From: Janthinobacterium rivuli
GTDB taxonomy: Bacteria > Pseudomonadota > Gammaproteobacteria > Burkholderiales > Burkholderiaceae_D
Length of the DNA stretch: 64,000 bases
Direction: 5' to 3'
Assembly (NCBI RefSeq): GCF_009208735.1
Contig: NZ_WFLJ01000022.1
Location: 56,807-120,806 of the forward strand
The notes below the pieces were generated by a model. That model did not search any database. It was given only the letters and a program-made list of their open reading frames with translations, and was not told the origin of the DNA. Made by a program: the position numbers and the translations under genes. Within the stretch, counting starts at the first letter, position 1, and each line of letters starts with the position of its first letter. Below are positions 36,190 to 43,308 of the stretch, piece after piece.

Positions 36190-37050
36190 CTAAAAGCATT
36201 CGCGCGACTGGCGCGTCCCGTCGATGACGCCGCTGCACTGGCGCTGTGGCTCCGGCGGCGCCTTCGCCACGCGCACCGGACGCGGCGCCACGGCCAGCAC
36301 GGGCGCGACGGCGGCGGCGGGAGCGGGCTCGTCGTCGTGCGGGCCGCCCAGCAGGGTCAGCTTGGTGGCGCCCGTCGTCACACCGGGCTGCGGGTCGACC
36401 TGGTTGCGCAGCACCAGCGACAGGCTGCCCACGCTGCGCGCCAGGTCCAGGTTTTCCGCCTGTTCCGGCGTCACTTCCAGGGTCACGGCATTGACCACGC
36501 GCGGCTTGGTCTCGTCGCGCCCCACTTCCTGCGCCACGGCCAGCACGAGGATGCGTTCGAGCACGATCTTGGAAATGTTGCGGCTTTGCGGAAACGCACG
36601 GTCGCCGGCATCTTGCTGGGTGCTGACGATGATGTCGACATAGTTGCCCGGCAAGGCGAAGCCGGCCACGCCGATCACGTCGTTGACGCGCACGGTGATG
36701 GCGCGCCGCCCTTCCGTGATCAGGGCTGACAGGCCGCCCAGGGTGCCGGCCGGCGCCAGCTTGGCTTCGCTCAGCGGCTCGCCGCGCAGCACGCTGGTTT
36801 TCAGCACCCGTCCCGCCAGTTTCGCCGGATCTTGCAGCGCGCCCTGCGGCAAGCTTTCCGCCGGCCATTCGGCCAGGCGCAGCATCTCCGGCGTCAGGCG
36901 CTGGCCCAGGTTGACGTCGCTGGCGGCGACGACGATCTTGCCCTTGCCGGCCGGCGTCTGGCGCAGCAGCCAATGCGAAGCCAGCAGCACGGCCAGCAGG
37001 CCCAGCACCACCGCCAGGCCCATCATCAGGAGGGCGCGCCGGTTTTTCAT
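36190..37050 (-). CDS. cpaB: Tad pilus assembly protein CpaB/RcpC
   Basis: CpaB/RcpC is a periplasmic or outer-membrane-associated factor that works with the secretin. The 286-residue protein has an N-terminal membrane segment (LLMMGLAVVLGLLAVLLASH), an SAF-like domain (VVAASDVNLGQRLTPEML), and the region ITVRVNDVIGVAGFALPGNYVD typical of the family. The C-terminus is Pro/Ala-rich with two Cys. ATG 37050 overlaps the stop of the AAA+ gene (ATGA). Confidence 0.92.
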   Translation of the reverse strand: MKNRRALLMMGLAVVLGLLAVLLASHWLLRQTPAGKGKIVVAASDVNLGQRLTPEMLRLAEWPAESLPQGALQDPAKLAGRVLKTSVLRGEPLSEAKLAPAGTLGGLSALITEGRRAITVRVNDVIGVAGFALPGNYVDIIVSTQQDAGDRAFPQSRNISKIVLERILVLAVAQEVGRDETKPRVVNAVTLEVTPEQAENLDLARSVGSLSLVLRNQVDPQPGVTTGATKLTLLGGPHDDEPAPAAAVAPVLAVAPRPVRVAKAPPEPQRQCSGVIDGTRQSRECF

Positions 37051-38420
37051 GCGATACGCTCGCACAGGCTGGCGGCCGGCATGTCGCAGCTGGCAAACAG
37101 GCTGCTCCAGGCCTGTTCCAGGGCGCCCACCGTCAGGCGCGCCTCGCTGCCGGCAAAGCCGGCGAAGTCGCCTATGCGCGCCAGCAATTCCTGCGGATAG
37201 CTGGCCAGCAAGGGCCGTCCCTGCGCACCATGTAACTGCAGCAAATGGTTCAGGGCCGGCTCGTCGATAGCCATGCCGGCCAGCCGGCATTGCTGGCGGA
37301 ACAAGGCGCGATAGGCGCTCTCGGCCAGCGGTCCCACCTGCACCTTGTAGCCGATGCGGCGCAGCAAGGCAGGGTCGAACAGTTCGCCCGGCGGCACGTT
37401 CGTGGCAAGCACGAGGGCGTTGTCGAACGGCACGCTGATCTGCACGCCGCCGGGTAGAGCGAGCTGGTCGCTGCCGCGCGCCAGCGGCTGCATCAGCCGC
37501 GTCAGCAGCTCCTGCGCGCCCAGGCGCTGGCGGCCCAGGTCGTCGATGATCAGCATGCCGTTGTTGGCGCGCACATGGGGCGGCGCCTGGTAGCAGCCGC
37601 CGCTGGCGTCATGGCGCAGTTCCAGCATGCCGGCGTCAAGCTCGGCGCCCACGTGGATCACGGGACGCTGGCACAGCACCCAGCGGATGTCCGTGCTGCG
37701 CCGCTCCAGCGCCTGGCGCGCATGGCTGACGTGCTGCGGCGCGGGCGGCAGGTGCTGGGCCGGATCGTGCAACTGGATGATCTCCTGGCCGACGACGATG
37801 GCGTAGGGCACGGCGACCAGACCGTGCAGCAACTGTCCCAGCTGCAGCGCCAGGGTCGACTTGCCGCTGCCGGGCGGACCGTACAGCAGCAGCGAGCGCC
37901 CCGAATGCAGGGCCGCGCCGACCACGTCGAGCATGCCCGGCCCCGCATGGGCGCCGCCCAGCACGGCTGCCAGGTCATCGCTGCCGACGCGCTGCTCCTG
38001 CGCCAGCCACGACTGGCGCGCCACCATGGCGCGGTACGCTTCCAGGGTGACGGGAGCGGCGCCGATATACGCGCAACGCTCGAGAAAGGCACTGGCGCGC
38101 TGCTTGCCGGCGTTCGTCAGCTGATATTGCACGTCGATCTCGGATTCGCCACGCCAGGCCACTTCGGCCATCTGCTCCGTCACCATGAAATCGAGCACTT
38201 CGCGCAAGACATTGATCGACAGGCGCAAGCGCGTCGTCAGCGCGGACAGATGCGTCTTGCCGCTCACAAACATCAGCTTGGCGATCAGTTCGACGACCAG
38301 GGGCCGCTCCAATCCCGTTTCGCGCAAGCTCTTCGGCTGCGGCGGCAAGGGCGGCATCAGGTTCGCGTCGGCAGGGCGCGGCGCGCTCTCGGTGCTCATG
38401 GAATAGTCGACTTCGGTCAT
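37047..38420 (-). CDS. Winged-helix AAA+ ATPase within the Tad locus
   Basis: The 457-residue protein has a Pro-rich N-terminus, a winged-helix-like region (about residues 38-115, with FVSGKTHLSALTTRLRL and LREVLDFMVTEQMAEV), and an AAA+ module with Walker A YGPPGSGKST (180-189) and Walker B MLIIDDLG (289-296), followed by LVLATNVPP and ALLRRIGYKVQV sensor regions. No membrane segment is present. It is not one of the canonical Tad proteins. It is coupled to cpaB by an ATGA overlap and has a GGAG site 7 nt before ATG 38420. It may remodel or regulate pilus components; this is inference. Confidence 0.85.
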   Translation of the reverse strand: MTEVDYSMSTESAPRPADANLMPPLPPQPKSLRETGLERPLVVELIAKLMFVSGKTHLSALTTRLRLSINVLREVLDFMVTEQMAEVAWRGESEIDVQYQLTNAGKQRASAFLERCAYIGAAPVTLEAYRAMVARQSWLAQEQRVGSDDLAAVLGGAHAGPGMLDVVGAALHSGRSLLLYGPPGSGKSTLALQLGQLLHGLVAVPYAIVVGQEIIQLHDPAQHLPPAPQHVSHARQALERRSTDIRWVLCQRPVIHVGAELDAGMLELRHDASGGCYQAPPHVRANNGMLIIDDLGRQRLGAQELLTRLMQPLARGSDQLALPGGVQISVPFDNALVLATNVPPGELFDPALLRRIGYKVQVGPLAESAYRALFRQQCRLAGMAIDEPALNHLLQLHGAQGRPLLASYPQELLARIGDFAGFAGSEARLTVGALEQAWSSLFASCDMPAASLCERIA

Positions 38421-38513
38421 GCTGCGTCTCCAAGCCGGTTAAGAGGGCATTCAACAGAATTCATTCTAGCGAGCGGGGACTGGTGCCCATTGATCAAGAG
38501 CAATGAATACCAA

Positions 38514-39047
38514 TCAGAAATAATGCCGCCCTTGCACCACCAGGCAACCCAGGGCGATGGCCAGTCCGTACGGCAGGTTGCCCACGCTGGCGCCGCTGCC
38601 CAGTGCGTTTGGCGCCAGGGGAATGCCGGCCATGCGCGCGATCATCGGCCACAGCAGCTGGCGCAGATTGCCGAGGCAGGCGCGCCACTTGCCCTGCCAG
38701 GTGATCATCAGCACGGCCATTACGCCGCCCAGGACAAACGTGGCGAAACAGATCTGCAGCACGGGCCAGGGACCGGCAAAGGCGCCCACCATGGCGATCA
38801 GCTTGACGTCGCCGGCGGCCATGCCGCGCAGCACGTACAAGGGTAAAAAGAGGAAGAAGCCCGTCGCCATGCCGCCCAGCCATAGCGGCAGCACGCTTTG
38901 CGGCCACAGCCACAGGTGCAGCGCCAGGGCGGCGAGGATGCCGGACAACACCACGCCATTCGGTATCTTGCGGCGGATCAAATCACTGACGGCGGCCCCC
39001 GTCACGAAGCACAGCAACAGCAGGTCGAATACGGCATAGGCAGGCAT
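38514..39047 (-). CDS. cpaA: Prepilin peptidase TadV/CpaA (A24 family)
   Basis: This aspartyl protease cuts the leader of Flp pilin and pseudopilins. The 177-residue, polytopic membrane protein has the two catalytic Asp: Asp 22 in SDLIRRKIPN and Asp 80 in GDVKLIA. It lacks the N-terminal methylase domain of PilD, as usual for the CpaA/TadV type. It lies between the AAA+ gene and flp on the same strand. Confidence 0.93.
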   Translation of the reverse strand: MPAYAVFDLLLLCFVTGAAVSDLIRRKIPNGVVLSGILAALALHLWLWPQSVLPLWLGGMATGFFLFLPLYVLRGMAAGDVKLIAMVGAFAGPWPVLQICFATFVLGGVMAVLMITWQGKWRACLGNLRQLLWPMIARMAGIPLAPNALGSGASVGNLPYGLAIALGCLVVQGRHYF

Positions 39048-39100
39048 GCGACACCTCCTGAAAAAAACCCGCCACTGGCCGGCCAGCGGCGGGCACCCGC

Positions 39101-39283
39101 TTAGGGCGTCAACACCAGGTTCGACGAAATGTCGGTGAGGACGGCCAGCAAGTTGGTCTTGATCAGCAAGAAACCGGCCGTGATGGCGGTAGCCATCAAG
39201 GCCGCAATCAGGCCGTATTCGATTGCCGTAATGCCATCCTCATCCTTGACAAACTGCTGTACTGCCGACAGGAAGGTATGCAT
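39101..39283 (-). CDS. flp: Flp-type major pilin
   Basis: Flp pilin is the main subunit of the Tad pilus. The 60-residue precursor has a short leader (MHTFLSAVQQFVKDEDG), the processing motif G/ITAIEYGLIA (cut after Gly 17, Glu 22 and Tyr 23 conserved) and a hydrophobic helix. ATG 39283 has a GGGAG site 6 nt upstream; the longer in-frame extension lacks a ribosome site and is not a pilin leader. It is the first gene of the locus, facing a 480-bp regulatory region. Confidence 0.95.
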   Translation of the reverse strand: MHTFLSAVQQFVKDEDGITAIEYGLIAALMATAITAGFLLIKTNLLAVLTDISSNLVLTP

Positions 39284-39764
39284 GACAAGCTCCCAAAAGT
39301 GAATCACAAGTCCCTGGCGCAATCGGGTGTGAAACATTGCCCATTCCTGCTAATATGTTTCCTGCCGTAAATTTCTGCGCCATTGCATTGACTATAAAGC
39401 GTCCACGTTTTGGCAAATTGACGCGCCACAAGTTTCCATATGGAAATTATCAAACTCTGTTGAGATGAAGGCTGACGCATGCAAATGTTGCGATCAGGAT
39501 TGAAAGCCTTCGTCAGGGCAAGTTTTTTGCAATGACGTGCATGAATCTCATGTATTTACATGAAATATTGCATACGTTAATTGCCTATTAGGCAAAAAGA
39601 CATTATCCTGCTTAGCTCTTCTTTGGAAAGGCCTCTCGCCCGGCGGTACAGAGCGTCATGCCACCAAATAAATCTTGGCTTCTTGTAGACGGACGCGAAC
39701 ATGCTCTTGCTTGATGCAATGCTGGTATGACGACACTTGTGTGACTACTTTCCAGAGAACGACA
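39284..39764. promoter_or_regulatory. Palindrome-rich region between flp and the GGDEF gene
   Basis: No gene is seen in these 481 bp, which are visibly AT-rich compared with the neighbours. Three perfect palindromes occur: TTTCCATATGGAAA (39433-39446), CATGTA-TT-TACATG (39549-39562) and TTGCCTA-T-TAGGCAA (39581-39595). Two competing pairings, GAAGGCT/AGCCTTC and CTGACG/CGTCAG, lie at 39467-39516, followed by a T6 run. Promoters for flp and for the GGDEF gene should both lie here; no good sigma-70 pair was found. Confidence 0.6.
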
Positions 39765-40811
39765 ATGGACTCCCTACTGAAACACATGGTGGACATGACC
39801 GGGCACCGCGATCACACGATGCTCGACATCTCCGTGATCTCGGCGGTCCAGGAACTCGCTGCCGCGTCGCAGACCCGTGTGCTGGCCCTGACCACCGTGC
39901 GTGGCCAGGTGTTCGTGCGGTCGCGGGCCATCATCGTGGCGGGCAGCGTAGCCCGCATGGAAGAACATAACGACCCGACCCTGCCGGGCGAACCGTTGTC
40001 GGACTATCCGGCGCTGGCCGCCTGCATCAAGCGCCATGAAGCGAGCGCCGACACCCTGTGCGCCGACGGCCGCCACCTGCTGTGGCTGCCCATCTGGATC
40101 GGCGACCAGGTCACCACCTGCCTGGAAATCACCAACCCCACGCCGTACACGGGCGCCACCATCCAGGTGATCGGCGGCATCGTCAGCGTGTACCGCAATT
40201 TCCAGAACCTGCTCGATTACAGCGAACGCGATTCGCTCACCGGCTTGTTGAACCGCAAGACCTTCGACGACCAGCTGGCAAAGATCCTGCAAAGCCGCGG
40301 CGAACCGGAAGCGGACAAGCCGCGTCCCGTCGATGAGGAACGGCGCCACCATACGGACACGGAACGGCAATGGCTGGCCGTGATCGACGTCGATCACTTC
40401 AAACTGGTCAACGATAAATTCGGCCACCTGTATGGCGATGAAGTGCTGATCCTGATCGCCAACCAGCTGCAATCGTCGTTCCGCTCGCAAGACCGCATCT
40501 TCCGCTTCGGCGGCGAGGAATTCGTCGTGCTGCTGCGCTCGATCACACTGGAAAACGCGCAGAAAATCATCGACCGCTTCCGCACCAATGTCGAGGCGCA
40601 CGACTTCCCGCAAGTGGGCAGGGTCACCGTCAGCGTGGGCTTCGTCAGCATCAACGCCTACGAGGCGCCCGTCATCATCCTCGGCCGCGCCGACCAGGCC
40701 TTGTATTACGCGAAAAGCCATGGCCGCAACCTGGCCTGCCACTATGACGAACTGGTCGCCAAGGGCCTGTTAACTACCATCACCTCGAACGATACGGCAG
40801 AGTTCTTCTAG
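39765..40811 (+). CDS. GGDEF diguanylate cyclase
   Basis: The protein makes cyclic di-GMP from GTP. The 348 residues comprise an N-terminal GAF-like sensory region (about 1-150) without membrane segments and a GGDEF domain with DSLTGLLNRKTF, DVDHFKLVND, the active site GGEEF (249-253) and the inhibitory-site motif RSQD (240-243), five residues before it. An insert rich in charged residues (about 177-200) lies inside the domain. The catalytic and feedback sites are intact, so activity is expected. It ends on a CTAG shared with the convergent HD-GYP gene. Confidence 0.93.
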   Translation: MDSLLKHMVDMTGHRDHTMLDISVISAVQELAAASQTRVLALTTVRGQVFVRSRAIIVAGSVARMEEHNDPTLPGEPLSDYPALAACIKRHEASADTLCADGRHLLWLPIWIGDQVTTCLEITNPTPYTGATIQVIGGIVSVYRNFQNLLDYSERDSLTGLLNRKTFDDQLAKILQSRGEPEADKPRPVDEERRHHTDTERQWLAVIDVDHFKLVNDKFGHLYGDEVLILIANQLQSSFRSQDRIFRFGGEEFVVLLRSITLENAQKIIDRFRTNVEAHDFPQVGRVTVSVGFVSINAYEAPVIILGRADQALYYAKSHGRNLACHYDELVAKGLLTTITSNDTAEFF

Positions 40812-42034
40812 GCATCCGCCAGCGATAAAAAACGCATGGGATCGACCTGCCACTTGGCGGCCGACTCATGGCCGACGATCTTGTCGGCGCCGCCAAAGCC
40901 GAAGCCGCGCGACAGGTCGACCGTTTCCGGCTTGATGTAGGTCTTGCTCTTCGTACTGAAAAACACATTCACCTTCGGCGCCAGCAGATTACTTTCGTGC
41001 GCCTCGACGACGACGGCCAGACGGCCCGATTCCAGCATCACCATGGTGCCGACCGGATAGATGCCCACGCAGCGCATGAAATCCTGCGCGAACACGGGGT
41101 TGAAATGGAATTTGCTCCACTCATAAATCTTGCGCAGGGCCTCGGCGGCGGCGATGCCCTTGTGATAGCTGCGGTCGGACGTCAGCGCGTCGTACACGTC
41201 GACGATGGCGGCCATCTGCGCCAGCTCGCTGATGGCGTCGCCGGCCAGCTGGTCCGGGTAGCCGCTGCCGTCGCGCCGCTCGTGGTGATGCAGGGCGATG
41301 TCGAGCGGAATGGCGCCCACCTCGGGCGACTGGCGCAGGATGTCGTAGCCGTCGCGCGGATGGCGCTTGATCATGGAAAATTCTTCCGGCGTCAGAGGAC
41401 CGGGCTTGTTCAGCACGCTGTCCGGCACCAGCGCCTTGCCCGTGTCGTGCAGCAAGCCGCCCAGGCCGGCCTGGTGCGTGGTGGCCGCATCGATGCCGCG
41501 CGAGCGGCAGAACGCCACCAGCAGCGCGCACACGCTGACGGAATGCAGGAAGGTGTAGTCATCCTTGCTCTTGATGCGCAGCAAGCCGACGAGGGCGCCG
41601 GGATTGCGCAGGATCGATTCGGTGATGTCTTGCACGGTGTGCTGCACGCGGTCGATTTCAACAGCCTTGCCCAGGCGCACATCGGCCATCACCGTGCGCA
41701 CCAGGCTGGCCGCCTGCCGCCGCACCTGCGTGGCGCGCGCCAGTTCCATGCCCAACGACACGCGCGTGACCACTTGTGGCGGCGTGGCGATCTGCACCAG
41801 TTCGCGCTCCGTCTCGGCGCGCGCCTGCGCCACGGTGGGCGCGTCCTGCACGTCGAGGCCCTTGTCGCTGTCGATCACCACGTCATGGATGCCGGCCTGC
41901 ACGATCTTGCGGATTTCATCGTCACTGCGCAACAGGAAACGGTTGCGCACGAATGGGTGCGTCATCCAGTCGCAACTGAGGTCATGGATGTACATGCCCA
42001 CTATTAATTGAGACGAATCAACTTTCTTGAGCAT
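40808..42034 (-). CDS. HD-GYP cyclic di-GMP phosphodiesterase with DUF3391 N-terminus
   Basis: HD-GYP proteins hydrolyse c-di-GMP. The 408-residue protein has an N-terminal DUF3391-type region (VDSSQLIVGMYIHDLSCDW), a helical linker, and an HD-GYP domain with LLHDTGKALVP (HD at 196-197) and HHHERRDGSGYP (249-260). All metal-binding signatures are present. The ATG at 42034 is preferred to a TTG upstream. It is convergent with the diguanylate cyclase and divergent from a LysR gene. Confidence 0.94.
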   Translation of the reverse strand: MLKKVDSSQLIVGMYIHDLSCDWMTHPFVRNRFLLRSDDEIRKIVQAGIHDVVIDSDKGLDVQDAPTVAQARAETERELVQIATPPQVVTRVSLGMELARATQVRRQAASLVRTVMADVRLGKAVEIDRVQHTVQDITESILRNPGALVGLLRIKSKDDYTFLHSVSVCALLVAFCRSRGIDAATTHQAGLGGLLHDTGKALVPDSVLNKPGPLTPEEFSMIKRHPRDGYDILRQSPEVGAIPLDIALHHHERRDGSGYPDQLAGDAISELAQMAAIVDVYDALTSDRSYHKGIAAAEALRKIYEWSKFHFNPVFAQDFMRCVGIYPVGTMVMLESGRLAVVVEAHESNLLAPKVNVFFSTKSKTYIKPETVDLSRGFGFGGADKIVGHESAAKWQVDPMRFLSLADA

Positions 42035-42085
42035 GCTGTCATCCCACAAATACGCGGCTGGAGTACCGAAAGCGCTAGAATGAGT

Positions 42086-42101
42086 ATAACAAAATTGTTA
42101 T
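42086..42101. promoter_or_regulatory. LysR-type operator candidate between HD-GYP and lysR genes
   Basis: ATAACAA and TTGTTAT are perfect inverted arms separated by AA. The ATAAC-N6-GTTAT dyad resembles LysR-family half sites. It lies 52 bp before the HD-GYP start and 72 bp before the LysR start, suiting control of both. Confidence 0.5.
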
Positions 42102-42172
42102 TCTGCTGGCCGCCTTCGGCGCTGCGGCGCAACAGCCTGTTTTCTCCAATCACCGCACCGCGTCTGGGACCC

Positions 42173-43114
42173 ATGGAACTGCGCCAATTACGCTACTTTG
42201 TTGCCATCGTCGACCACGGCTCGCTGTCGCGCGCGGCCCTGATCCTGCACGTGGCGCAGCCGGCCCTGACGCAGCAGCTGCGCCAGCTGGAAGAGGAGCT
42301 GGGCGTGCAGCTGCTGCACCGCTCGGCCCAGGGCGTACTCAGCACGGATGCGGGCAAGGTGTTTTACGAACATGCGCAGGCGATCCTGAAACAGGTGGCC
42401 GACGCCCGCTCGGCCGTCACGCAAAGCGCCACGCGGCCGTCCGGCAATGTCACCCTGGGCTTGCCGCACAGTATCTCCGGCGCCCTGGCCCTGCCCCTGC
42501 TGCTGGCCGCGCGCGAACGCTATCCCGAAATCACCCTGCAACTGACGGAAGAAATCACGGGCAACCTCAATGAGCAGCTCAAATCGGGGCGCATCAACCT
42601 GGCCGTGCTGTTCGACGATGGCCAGCTGACGCCGTTTGCCTGCAGCCCACTGGTGGAAGAGGAAATGCGTTTTATCTGCCGCAGCGATTCGCCGTTCGCG
42701 CCGACCGGCCATGCCGTGTCATTCCAGCAAGCCTTGAGCGCCACCCTGATCCTGCCGGGCCTGCAGCACGGCGTGCGCCCGCGCATCGACAGCCGCGCGC
42801 GCGAACTGGGCCTGGAAACGGCGAACGTGATCGAGATCAACTCGATCGCCATTTTAAAATCGGCCATCCTGGCCGGCATGGGCGCCACCATCCTGCCCGC
42901 CGCGCCCGTGCTGGCCGAACTGAACAGCGGCGCCATGCGCAGCTACGCCATCCACAGCCCCGTCCTGTCGCGCACGGTAGCCCTGTGCGCCTCGAAAAAC
43001 ATCCCCCTGACGAACGCGGGCAACGCCGTGAAGCACCTCGTGCTGCAAGTGGCCGCCGAACTGTGCGGCAGCGGGCGCTGGGTGGGCGCGAACGTGCTCT
43101 CGCCCATGGCATAA
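42173..43114 (+). CDS. LysR-family transcriptional regulator
   Basis: The 313-residue protein starts MELRQLRYFVAIVDHGSLSRAA with the N-terminal helix-turn-helix (about 1-60, VAQPALTQQLRQLEEELGV), followed by a periplasmic-binding-protein-like effector domain (about 90-300) with VTLGLPHSISG. It resembles nitrogen-assimilation or aromatic-type LysR proteins (Nac/Cbl-like), but the inducer is unknown. A longer frame upstream lacks family resemblance. The gene precedes the indolepyruvate oxidoreductase by 194 bp on the same strand. Confidence 0.93.
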   Translation: MELRQLRYFVAIVDHGSLSRAALILHVAQPALTQQLRQLEEELGVQLLHRSAQGVLSTDAGKVFYEHAQAILKQVADARSAVTQSATRPSGNVTLGLPHSISGALALPLLLAARERYPEITLQLTEEITGNLNEQLKSGRINLAVLFDDGQLTPFACSPLVEEEMRFICRSDSPFAPTGHAVSFQQALSATLILPGLQHGVRPRIDSRARELGLETANVIEINSIAILKSAILAGMGATILPAAPVLAELNSGAMRSYAIHSPVLSRTVALCASKNIPLTNAGNAVKHLVLQVAAELCGSGRWVGANVLSPMA

Positions 43115-43308
43115 GTATTTCTTATACCCCCATCGGCAAAGCGTATTTGCCCCTTCCCCTCGATCGATCTACACTGACCACATTAACTATTTTAAATTTA
43201 AACTAGTTATGTGCCGCCCACACGCGGCCATCCCGTCTGCACAGCGCGCGCCTTACCGGGCGCGCCCCATGTGCAGCCGCTATCTGAAACACCCTTTTGG
43301 AGACAGCC

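Noticed and set aside
39412..39428. Sigma-54-like promoter (TGGCGCG...TTTGC on the minus strand) before flp
   Set aside because: The GG and GC elements are 11 bases apart instead of the required 10, and -24/-12 flanks match poorly.
39596..39764. A c-di-GMP riboswitch before the GGDEF gene
   Set aside because: The leader lacks the conserved tetraloop, receptor and GC-rich core sequences of the GEMM class; only general hairpins are seen.
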